Positions 55,301 to 64,000 of a stretch of 64,000 nucleotides of DNA are shown here, piece by piece. The stretch's first letter is position 1, and each line of letters opens with the position of its first letter. Both the position numbers and the translations under genes were made by a program. The DNA lies in the NCBI RefSeq assembly GCF_035582795.1, contig NC_134366.1:134316756-134380755 (forward strand), read 5' to 3'. This DNA comes from Mycteria americana (taxonomy: Eukaryota; Chordata; Aves; Ciconiiformes; Ciconiidae). Below the pieces are notes generated by a model. The model did not search any database. It was given only the letters and a program-made list of their open reading frames with translations, and had not been told where the DNA came from.

Positions 55301-58300
55301 CAAAATGCTACCATGGTAAGTGGGTACCCTTAAGCTTCCTATTTTATGCCGAAGTACAGAAAGGAGTACAGACAGCTCCCCTTCTAGGTGGGATGATAAA
55401 TCATCATGAAAGCTAGCCACAGTGTTGCCAGCAGTGCATGGACTACAGTATCACATCCCACTCACAGGACGAAGGTGCGGATTTATCATAAATTCCAAAG
55501 GGACTTCATCCCTATCCCTGTTAGCACCACTAGGTGCAAAATGCATTACCACTTTATGGGATACACTCTCAGGCTTGCAGTTAGGCTGTGCTTTAGATCA
55601 AGATTGTCTCAGCCTCTGCAATTAGCTAGTAATCCACCCACACAAAAGTAAGCAAAGGCACCTACCTGGCAATAAAGAGTTGGGATTAAAACAGGGTATT
55701 GTTTTGGACTTTCCCTGAAAAAATGAATACAAATCAAACTCATCTCTAGTTTCTTATTAAAATTATTATGAATGGAGAGGTAAAACATACTGTGTGTTCT
55801 TATAACATTAAGCCTTGAATTCCTGTGCAAAGCAACCTCATTAATAGTCCCCATTTAATCATCATTGCATTTGTCCTTGCAGCTACACAAACACGTGTTT
55901 TATTCTATTTTATATTTTACTTCTAAGGCTATCTCAGCAATTTGTTAACTTTCTGCCTTTAGTACCTGGGCTCCTTCCAGGTCCTAGCCTTGAAATTCTC
56001 CACATGAAATTCAGGGGTTCCATACAAAATGAGTTTAAAAAACAAGGGCCAAAGTGAGCTTTTCCTTGACCGGTGTGGGTAACACTTAATAAAATAAAGC
56101 TGGTTCCACATATTTAAGGCAAGATAATTTTATGTGTGCCAAAAGTATGTTTGATGCTGCCCCTCTGAAAGTCGTTAGTATAACACGCTCACAATGACGA
56201 GGCCTTTCATGACCTTCCTTTACTTGGCTGTCCTTTCAGTAATGAAACTGCAGAGTTCCATACACTATTGTTTTGTCTGACACCTTCATAAACAATGAGT
56301 TTGTAATATTAAACATCATGACTGAAGTTTACCATATATTATTTGACTAAAAGAAGATTTTCATTTCCCTTCTAATTTTTCTACACTTCAGCACCCACTG
56401 AAGTGAATGGCTAATCTCTCCAGACCAATACAGAATGTCTCATTAATACATCTCAAAATCCTTTAAAATCAAAGGTAAGTATGATTATTTCTATGTTACG
56501 GACAGAGACCACAAAGCAGAGAGACGGAAGTAACTTGCCCAAGGTCATTTAAGATAGCATCAACATTCTGGAGAGCACTCATATCTCCTCAGTCCTGCTA
56601 GGCTTATTATCTGTCCTTCAGGATCCCCACACATAATCCACCTGACAAGACAGCATTGTGTTTTTGCTGATTTCCCACTGCAAGTTAATATGGGTGCCCA
56701 GTTCATCTATTCTTTTCCTCTACAAATTAAAAACAGATAATTTTGGAGATGCTGCTGCTGCTGGTGTTCACTAAGCGTGTTGCAGTGCTCGCATTCACAC
56801 TGACTTCATGATAATCACTGAAAAGGTAGTACTTGCAATCAGTTAGTGGTATAGAAGATCAAACCTTCTGGCCATCAGAAAAGGAACTATAAAGACTGTA
56901 TATTATCTGAAAGTACTGTAAAATGCTGAGCTTCTGATGCAGGCCACCAAACTATGGTTTTCACACATGCTTTTACTACACACCCATCTGAAACCCTTCA
57001 CTTGGCTTCAGTGTTTCGTATATACCCTTCGCTCTGTCACTCTTTCTCTGGTCAGTGAAGGAAGTATTTTTTCAGACAATGCCTTACCTTGTACTGGATG
57101 TCCTGGAGAATTTCAGTTACAGCCTTTAGGCCTACATGCTCTTTTCCTATCTGAAATACAGCAAGCAAAGATGAGATTCAGTATTTTGCTATTTCTGAAA
57201 CTGTGAGGCAAGACAGATGTCAACCAGAACATTAAGTTCTGTAGTTGTTTTCAGTTAAGCTACACAACCCTATGTTAATGAAATACACTGATACATGGCA
57301 ACTCCAAACAATTAAATCATGATAAAGTCACCAGTCAAAACTAAACAAGGTGTAAATAACTTTAAAGCAGAGACAGAAACTCACAGAACAAGAGAAAGAG
57401 TCACAGTTAAGTCTGGTAAGTTTTGACTAACCTTGTTTTGCAGCATGTGGAGTCAAAATCATGCAGCATTATGGCATATAAATGCCAAGGATACAGTTTG
57501 TCCTTACCAGTTTTTGTCAGAAAAGTACACAGAAAGGAACAGAGTGAACAAACATGACAGACACTTTTTGAATTTGTTCCCACAGCATTGCAAACCTGGC
57601 CCAAGGTATCTCTGAAGCTTGGGGGAGGTTTTTTTCCTGCTTCCAGAGCACAGAATGGCAGATCCCCTCCCTCACGGCATCTCTAGGATCCTGCTCCCAG
57701 CAGCCTGCAGCACTGCCTTTACTGAACGTCTTTAAGGCACAGAAGATGGGGCTTTCAAAAGAAATGTGTTCATGAAATAAGATATTCTTATTTTGTATGA
57801 ACGTTGTCCACCCTGTATGCTGATTTCAGCTGCTTCTGATCTAAATCACCCATCCTAGGACCCTAGCTTTTGCTTTCAGGACAACATTGGCAAAATAGGA
57901 AGACTCAGAACGACCTTCCACTTGATTTCTTTGCCAAGGTGTGCACATATGAGGAATGAAGCAGGCATGAGTGAGAATGGGACAGCTGGACCCTGAAAAA
58001 TTTGTTCGTTTTTTGTTTCTCTTGGAATAGAATGCCACAGTAGTCACTGGAAGGAAACAATTGAATGTCAACAATAGGTAGCTTGTCATTTCTCCAAATT
58101 TAAGAGGATTTTCTTTTGTTTCAGAACAGGATTTCCATTTAAAACCTTTGAAGGGGGTAAAAGATATTGAAATCACTTCAAAGATGCTGTTTCTAAATTA
58201 ATAGTCACCAAGGGCTGTCACTTAAAGCAGTGAAAATATTTTCATTGACCTTAAATTATGTTTGAGAACCATGGTGCAAAACTATTATATTTCCGTGACT

Positions 58301-59691
58301 TTAACAGGAAAAAGGGTCACTGAATTTCCTCTCCCTGTTCCTTTAAACAGCATAAATACTATTTTTCCTTGGTCAATTGTAATTATATGATGCCTTTCTT
58401 GGCTAATGAAAAAGCCCTTTGGAATGCTTAAGAATTCTGATGAAGGTGAGAGACCAGAAGCGGAAAATCTATCATTGAAGTTTCAGATTTATTTAAGAAC
58501 TTATATATAACTTTCTAACAAACTCGAAGGTTACCTCTGCTGGAATTAGAAGGTGACTTACATAAGCAATTATCACACAGCCCTCTAGGATACAAAACTG
58601 AAGACTTTCTGACTTCCATTTTTAGCAGTTCTATCTGAGTGTTGGAGCTGTAACCAATGTACCTTTAAATTCAAACAGAGGTAAAGCTCAAAGGCATTCA
58701 TAAACTCGTTATGGAATACGACAAATTAATAATATCACTGTGAAAGAAAATCCATTTGATCTAAGCACGAACTCTAAACCTCTTCCTCCAAACCCATTTA
58801 AATAAAACAGTTTGCCATTTCTCATGAGGAAGATGAGAATCTGGTGCTTGAGGACTAAAACAGAAAATCTTCTTTATAGAGTGCAGCCCTTGAAAAACCT
58901 TTAACAGCAATTAGATTATGGGGCTAACTTCCCCGCTTGCATTACACCTTCTCCCCAGCAAGCTTTAAGCCTCCTCGTTGCAGGCTTTTCTGAGGGTCTG
59001 TGGCAAGACTCTTTACACTCTCAGCCTGGCGTCTCTGAAGAAGTAATACAACTCTACCTCATATTTGTCCTGTGTGAAGAAACACACTTGTCACTGTGCT
59101 CAGAAAACACAATCCTACTACCAGTTTTCAGCTGTTTCAGCCCATTCAGCCAATGGGTTAGTAGGGGGTTTTTTCCCCCTCTTTCCTTCTCTCCTCTGTG
59201 TATTTCCTCAATCCCCAAACAGCAGGCCTGGCCAGGAATGGAGAAAAACGCATTACAGAGGTAGTGAAGCACCTGTACCTCCCGATAGCCCTCATTCTGC
59301 CCTCAGAGGAATGGAGAGTGGATGTCTGCTTACAGCCAGAGTCACAGAGAGAGATGGCCGACTATGTATTATCCCTTCTTTAACTAACATACTTTCAATA
59401 GCCTATTTAAACAAGAATTACTTATGTAGCACATACACAGAAGATATGACTGTGAAGTATCTTTTGAATAGAATACCAGCAGTCATACATTGTTTTATTT
59501 TATGAAATCGTTAAAAATGAAAGAAAATGGAAAGGAACTTACTTCCCTCAGACAAATGATAGTGCATGATAACAAGTGCAACACAGGAAACTTACCTGCA
59601 CAAACAAAGCAATAATAGCTATGCCGTGCTTCTTCCCTACTGCCTCATCAATGCTGCTGTACAGTGTGGAGTTCCAGTGCATTAGATGAAG
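46243..59691 (-). CDS. CA8: CA8, carbonic anhydrase-related protein VIII, 3' half (five coding exons)
   Basis: Five exons joined in the order 59691-59596, 57150-57088, 55714-55666, 52984-52872 and 46377-46243 (96+63+49+113+135 nt) give one open frame of about 151 residues ending in TAG. Splice phases match at every junction and all introns are GT-AG. The peptide matches vertebrate CA8 as I know it, including the C-terminal end [10 protein letters not shown]8 is a cytosolic alpha-carbonic-anhydrase fold protein that lacks CO2 hydration activity because a zinc-ligand histidine is replaced. It binds the IP3 receptor ITPR1 and lowers its IP3 affinity, notably in Purkinje cells; loss causes ataxia in mouse and human (established knowledge). 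The replaced ligand lies in an upstream exon outside this window, so acatalysis is not directly visible here. Introns inside the window are 2445, 1373, 2681 and 6494 bp. The 5' exons and promoter are missing because the gene runs off the right edge. Confidence 0.95.
47861..47883 (+). repeat. (TTTG)n microsatellite
   Basis: TTTG is repeated nearly six times in the CA8 3'-terminal coding intron. Confidence 0.95.
49719..49779 (-). mobile_element. CR1 LINE 3' tail fragment in a CA8 intron
   Basis: The plus strand reads CATAGAAT CACAGAAT CACAGAAT and then TAGGTTGGAAAAGACCTTTA, the reverse complement of a CR1 3' end with three tail units. Only about 60 bp remain. It lies in the 6.5-kb intron before the terminal CA8 coding exon, in the same orientation as the gene. 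Confidence 0.88.
52348..52366 (+). repeat. Poly(A) run of 19
   Basis: A homopolymer in the CA8 intron 46378-52871. No retrogene can be recognised beside it. Confidence 0.9.
52872..52984 (-). CDS. CA8: CA8 coding exon (LTIPP active-site loop), 37 codons plus 2 nt
   Basis: This exon is 113 nt, phase 1 to 0, after an ATTTCAG acceptor. It encodes [18 protein letters not shown] and then [20 protein letters not shown]. In CA2 the equivalent loop is LTTPP; Thr199 is kept and Thr200 is Ile, the form typical of CA8. The donor reads CAG then GTAACA, which lacks G at +5 and is the weakest donor among these exons. The frame stays open for 46 codons into the intron, to a stop at 52731. Confidence 0.95.
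53278..53317 (+). repeat. Tandem duplication of a 20-bp unit
   Basis: CACAGCAATTAAATAATATG occurs twice in direct succession (53278-53297 and 53298-53317). It lies in the CA8 intron about 300 bp upstream (in gene orientation) of the exon at 52984. Confidence 0.95.
54485..54605 (+). repeat. Ancient MIR/L3-like dispersed repeat
   Basis: The segment has the order TACTTCACAAACATGAATTA, GTGTGGTGAGGAAGG, CACACTTTAAAGCTGGGGAA and CTGAGGCACGGAGAAGTTAA, which is the shared consensus of old amniote MIR or L3/CR1-like 3' ends. It lies in the CA8 intron between 52984 and 55666. Family assignment is uncertain. Confidence 0.5.
55666..55714 (-). CDS. CA8: CA8 coding exon, 16 codons plus 1 nt
   Basis: This exon is 49 nt, phase 0 to 1, between a TTTTTTCAG acceptor and CAG followed by a GTAGGT donor. 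It encodes [16 protein letters not shown] plus the first base of the Asp codon, which is completed by the next exon. The sequence is near identical to CA8 as I recall it, with Ser in place of Thr in NPNTLLP. Confidence 0.94.
56445..56565 (+). repeat. Ancient MIR/L3-like dispersed repeat, second copy
   Basis: ATCCTTTAAAATCAAAGGTA, then GTATGATTATTTCTATGTTA and ACTTGCCCAAGGTCATTTAA follow the order of the same old repeat consensus as the copy near 54.5 kb, in the same orientation. It is within the 1.37-kb CA8 intron. Confidence 0.5.
57088..57150 (-). CDS. CA8: CA8 coding exon, 21 codons
   Basis: This exon is 63 nt, phase 0 to 0, bounded by a TATTTCAG acceptor and AAG followed by a GTAAGG donor. 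It encodes [10 protein letters not shown] and then [11 protein letters not shown]. The length and the position of both introns match the equivalent 63-nt exon of other alpha-carbonic anhydrases. It is too short to appear as a stand-alone ORF and was found by frame continuity and splice sites. Confidence 0.95.
57151..59595 (-). other. CA8: CA8 intron, 2445 bp
   Basis: GTAAGT to TTTCAG. No repeat or additional exon was recognised inside it. Confidence 0.9.
59596..59691 (-). CDS. CA8: CA8 coding exon (zinc-ligand His exon), 32 codons
   Basis: This exon is 96 nt, phase 0 to 0. It starts after a TTTTAG acceptor and ends CAG before a strong GTAAGT donor. It begins LHLMHW, and the first histidine is at the place of zinc ligand His119 in CA2, so that ligand is kept. 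The run [10 protein letters not shown] is the central beta strand of the fold. By alpha-CA gene structure this is the fourth coding exon. Relative to human CA8 as I recall it there are a few substitutions, for example LMHW for LIHW and GKKHG for GKPHG. Confidence 0.95.
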
Positions 59692-60469
59692 CTAAAACAA
59701 AACAGTGCAAATAGACTAATAGAGAAATACGTTTTGTAATAAAAAAACACCAGCAGTTAATACCAATTAACAAAGCCTCAGCATGTGTGTGTGCATGCAT
59801 GAATATACATAGGTGCATGCCTATGGCTGTACATGTATATAAGTGGATTCCTATTATAAACATCGGGAATCCCAAGAAAAAAAAGGTCAGCTGCAGAGAA
59901 AGTGATGTATAGCCAGTTATCAAATATCTACAACAAAGGTGTGAATAATTATGCTAATGATGCTAATGATGATTTACCAACTCCCTCACTTTGAATACTG
60001 AAATGTCAGCTAATGAAACCCACCAGTGTTGCCTCTCAGCCAGCCAGCTCTCTTCCAAGGCAGGAGTATGATTATGGACATAGGCTGTCCAAACACACAT
60101 CTGACTGGCTGACTGTACCATCTTAATGTCACTTGTCTCACATATCACCTTCCAAGATGAGTCACTCAAATGTCAGTAGTAAAAGTGGGAGAAGTGATTT
60201 CGGGAAAGGTTAAACATAGAGAAAGTCAAGCAGAGAAAAATGGCTGGAGGACCACTTTAGGGACAGCAGTGAAAGGGATGCTAAAGAGTAAAACATGAGC
60301 CCTCAACTGCCTTCTTCTGCAAGGTAAGAGGGCCTGTAGGAGTTAATGCATGAATACATGTCAGGCAGCAGGCACCGGACGGCAAACACGAAGTCTGTTC
60401 TGGTGAGGTGTCACAGCATGTCTTGGGACATGGTGTTTGAGAAAAGTGCTGGAAGACAGACTAGCAGGC

Positions 60470-60735
60470 AGTTGGAAAGGGAGGAAGGAAGGGAAGGGAT
60501 GGAGGGGTAGGAGGAGGGCAGGAAGGGAGATGGGGGGAAGAGAGGTAAGAGAAAAGTGCTGGAAAACAAACTGACAGTTGGAAAGAGAGAAATAAAGAGA
60601 GTGAGAAAGGGAGGGAGGGAAGAGAGAAGGAAGGGCAGAAGAAAGGAAGGGTGGAAGGAAGGGCAGAAAGGCAGGAGGGAGGAAGGAAGGAAGGAAAGAA
60701 AAAGAAAGAAAGAAAGGAAGGAAGGAAGGATGGCA
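60470..60735 (+). repeat. Polypurine (GGAA/GAAA/GGGA) low-complexity tract
   Basis: Almost only A and G on the plus strand, rich in GGAAGG, GAAAGAAA and AGGGAGG, with a short less pure interruption around 60545-60585. On the minus strand this yields long Pro/Ser/Phe/Leu reading frames that are composition artefacts. It lies upstream of the first CA8 exon in the window, presumably in an intron. Confidence 0.93.
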
Positions 60736-61699
60736 CAATCTACTGAGAAATAATATGCATTTCAAACACAAGCTTTTCCAGCACTAATGCTAAAATGTAA
60801 TCTCTGTGGCTGGGTCTGATAACATTGCAGAGCTTCAACATCCTAAGCACAGCTGCTTTGAAGTTTATCTGCCAACAACTTTTGCACATTCCACACAGAT
60901 AAAACAGCTAAAAAATACAAACTCTTAGATTTAATTCCCGTTGTAAAATCGTGATCAATGTTTTGCTCAGTCATGTGTTTAAGAAGTTAAAATGTCACCC
61001 TGTTATCTAACATTGTTTCTACCTTCAGCAAAATTAGTTTTTAACACAGATAGTGTGTCTTCCTATTTTGTGTTTCATTTCTGCCCAGTAACGGCCTCTG
61101 TGAAATGCTTCTTGCCCCTTACACAGCAGGAGCTCACACTGGCATCTCAGCATTTCAGCGACCAGTTCCTCAAGCGATCACTCTCCCCTTATTTAACCTT
61201 CAATGAGAATTTTGGGCACTCCTCTTGAGGACTGTCATTTCAAAAGTCAATACAAAATTTTAAATGAACATAGTGTACACCAAATTAAATTCCAAATTAT
61301 CATACAAATAATTCTATTCATGCTGATCAAAGGCATCTGCTGCTGCTCCATGAAACCTTTTCCTTCAAAAATATAATAATTCACTTGCACATGAGAATAC
61401 TAATACAAATGTACTTGCCCACAGCTACGAAGCTTCTAGACATACAAATGCTCCCTGTTAGAACTAAGCTATCTCCCTATTGCCAATGGACTTACTTGGT
61501 GCCATGTATTTTACAATCTATAAAAAGCTTTGTGACACATTTGATTTGCCTTTGGGTTTTAAAGTAGCAAAACCACCGGATCAAATAATGAGATTTCGGT
61601 CTCCAGCACTCACTTCAGCAGACACAGAACTACCACCACTCAAGAAGACAGAAATCGAAGCGTTGCACTTTTCTGAGACGAACCTGGAGTTTGCATCAG

Positions 61700-62010
61700 C
61701 TATCCACTAGAGGGGGCTCACGGAGCCCCACGATCCTCACCAAAATCCTGACGTTGAGAAGGAAAGGCGAAGGAATGAGGTTGGGGTGACTGCAGTCGCG
61801 ATGGCAATGTCCTTGGTGCGGCGAGAACAGCGACTCGGTTGGTTGGAAATGTCAAAGCAAGCTTGTCCTTTGGTGGCTGGAACAATAGCGCTGAGGGCGA
61901 TTGCCAAATGTAAAGAGAGCATGACTTTGACTGTGTCAACAGGCGGGTCTTGGCTAAAGCTGCCGTGGCATTCAGTGTGTTACGCTCCTTTAGAGGTGAA
62001 GTCTGATCTG
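61700..62010. promoter_or_regulatory. CpG-enriched patch with a CTCF-like motif, probable CA8 intron
   Basis: CpG dinucleotides cluster here (for example AGTCGCGATGG, GTGCGGCGAGAACAGCGACT, AGCGCTGAGGGCGA) whereas neighbouring kilobases have very few. At 61704-61717 CCACTAGAGGGGGC resembles a CTCF core with one mismatch or extra G. Open frames exist on both strands (61786-62049 plus, 61718-62032 minus), but I recognise neither. A regulatory element or an unannotated first exon is possible. Confidence 0.35.
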
Positions 62011-64000
62011 ACATTTGTCTGCATTCTGACAACAGTGGGTTTTTTCTGAATATTTGAAAGGAAAATGCTGAGCCCCAGCAAGAGGAAAATGAGCAAGCGC
62101 TTCAGACCGTACCAGCAATGACCCCAGTTTATCCAGAAACGGACTGTCGTCCTGTCTTAGGCAGCAGGCTCATCAAGGCAGAGACTTTCCTATGATATCA
62201 GCTAGAAGAATGACACCAAAACCTCTGTGTACTACTATAAAACATTAAGAGGTCTAGAATTAGTCTGTGCTGCAGCATAAACAGCCTGACAGGAAGACAT
62301 GCTGCAAAATACACTTAGCTGCTGCATGAAAGGGGGACCACAGTGCAAAAAGCCCTGCAGCTGGAACTGCCTTCCAAGGAACATACCTACTGGCCAGCAC
62401 CTCTTCCCACATCTCCAGGGGACATGGGGAGAGTAAGTTAAATATTAACTATGTATTTTAAGAGTATCTTTAGGTCTCTACATCCCCTCAGGCCTCCTTC
62501 CTTTCCACCAGCTCAACAGAGGTCAGGATGATCTACTAAAAAAAAAAAAACCCATAACACAAAGACAAAAATGGGATGTACTTAAGGCTAAAGACTTAAC
62601 CCCTAGACTAGGTTCAGGTTTAGTAATCAACATTACTAAAGGTACTGAAATAGGCTGTCAGCACTTTCTGGTCCAAAGGTTTCTGTAACTTTGAGGTTCT
62701 GCTCAAGGATGCTTAAAATACATAGTAGGCTCCTTAGAACAAGAATCATCATTTTGTACTGGGTTGCTAAAGCCCAAGGTAGAACGGACTTCTGGTCTGT
62801 GTTTAAGATGCTACTGTGTTACTTCCTTAGAGGTGGTGATAATTACAGTGGATTAGTAATCTATTTTTTACACAGCAGGTTGTAAACTTGCTGTCATAAA
62901 CACTGTGGTGCCAAATAGTATCAGCAGGTTCATAAATGGATCAGACAAATGATGGACAAGTCCAAAAACAGACACTAAAGAGAACAGGTAGAGATGCTGC
63001 CTCTAGCACTCCTAGTCCTATGACAGTAGATGACTGGGGAGTACAATAAAAAGTGGTCAGGGTCATGTGCTCTCCCTACACAGCACCCCTTACTGACACT
63101 GCTAGAGACGGAGTACTGGATGGACCACTGGCCTGATCCAGCAGCGTATTTATTACGTTCCCATGTTCTGAATCAAGGTGGTATTTGGAATAGCTATTCA
63201 CAGAAAAGGTTCCGTCATTAGGGATTTACAAACTGAAATTAGACAAGCAACCTAATGGAAAATAATAATTAATACCATAAGATTTCCTAAGAACAGGCCA
63301 ACAGGCTTCACATCTTTTGCTCTAACTGCCCATGCATGCACATTTAAATAAATAAATGGATGTCAACATGCACTTAAATAAATGGAAGTCAAATCAAATG
63401 AATTCTTCTACAGAGCAGGAAAAATGTAGCTCAGATGGGAGCTGGGTAAGTAAACGAAAAAGTGATTCAGAAAGGGAAATATTAGCAAAGAAGTAGTAAG
63501 GCCTGAGTGTTCGTAGCAAAGTGTTGCTTTCAAATTGTGGTTTATCCTGTGTGTTCGTGTGGTTCTCTGGAGCTGTTCTGCCTTTTGTTTGCTCTTTTTT
63601 TATTTGTAATATGACTTCAGATGAAAACATCAGATAGCATTTAAAAAAAAATGGCAAAAAGTCTACAAACATTACAAAACTTGAACTCCAGAGAGTACAG
63701 TCCACAAACAACATGGCCTGTAACTCTTGTTAATATTTATGGGAATCAGATGTGCACAGAGGAAAAACCTTCAGTTTTACATTGATTTAAGACAGCTATA
63801 TAAAAAGTGCATACTCACAAGGGGTGCCAGTCTCCAGTATGAATACAACCATGTGGGTTTTTTTAAATAATCAGCTGTAGTGTATTGGCAGCTTACCATT
63901 GTGTGGTTTTCATTCAGAGTACAAACAAGCTGCACATGTCAGTATGGCAGGAGAGGCTCTGCTCAACTTGTTAGCTAATGTTTTGATACTCGGTAGTTAT

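Larger units (their letters stand above)
59692..64000 (-). other. CA8: Presumed CA8 intron running off the window
   Basis: This is upstream of the first recognisable CA8 exon. I looked for the preceding exon (the FHWGR/SEHTVNF segment) on the minus strand and did not find it. It contains the polypurine tract and the CpG-enriched patch. Confidence 0.7.

Noticed and set aside
60361-60771. Pro/Ser/Phe/Leu-rich ORFs on the minus strand
   Set aside because: They are translations of a polypurine/polypyrimidine simple repeat, not a protein.
63800-63850. Possible upstream CA8 exon with a GTGAGTATG donor
   Set aside because: The translation in all frames does not resemble the expected FHWGR/SEHTVNF exon.
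1-64000. CRISPR arrays, tRNA or rRNA genes, operons
   Set aside because: No regularly spaced repeats with unique spacers, no cloverleaf or rRNA motifs seen, and the sequence is vertebrate nuclear DNA.

Overview
The window looks like avian nuclear DNA: AT-rich, intron-bearing, with no operons or dense ORFs. It carries several CR1 LINE fragments with the typical 8-bp 3' tail repeats, and four solo-LTR-like elements of a kind abundant in bird genomes. Retention of these LTR families suggests a neoavian bird, but that is inference.

The only confident gene is the 3' half of CA8 (carbonic anhydrase-related protein VIII) on the minus strand. Five coding exons with correct splice sites and matching phases lie at 59691-59596, 57150-57088, 55714-55666, 52984-52872 and 46377-46243, the last ending in TAG. 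Together they encode about 151 C-terminal residues. The upstream coding exons are not found between 59.7 and 64 kb and presumably lie beyond the right edge. A strong splice donor 37 nt after the stop implies a spliced 3' UTR whose last exon I cannot place.

Layout: 1-46 kb is a gene-poor region downstream of CA8. It holds LTRs at 3948-4548 (+), 6653-7241 (-), 9445-10588 (+) and 40581-41154 (+); three of these have perfect 5-bp target-site duplications, so they are solo LTRs. CR1 fragments lie at 13260-13333 (+), 28512-29850 (-, with reverse-transcriptase remnant) and 41622-42300 (+). There is also a perfect 28-bp triplicate at 35672-35755 and two notable inverted repeats. From 46 to 64 kb lie CA8 exons and introns. 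The introns hold a short CR1 tail, two ancient MIR/L3-like repeats, a long polypurine tract and a CpG-enriched patch near 61.7-62.0 kb.

No tRNA, rRNA, CRISPR array or bacterial-type operon was seen. I found no convincing undescribed system. The points most worth checking are the mosaic LTR, the weak CA8 donor followed by a 46-codon open extension, the CA8 3' UTR intron, the intronic CpG patch and the palindromes.
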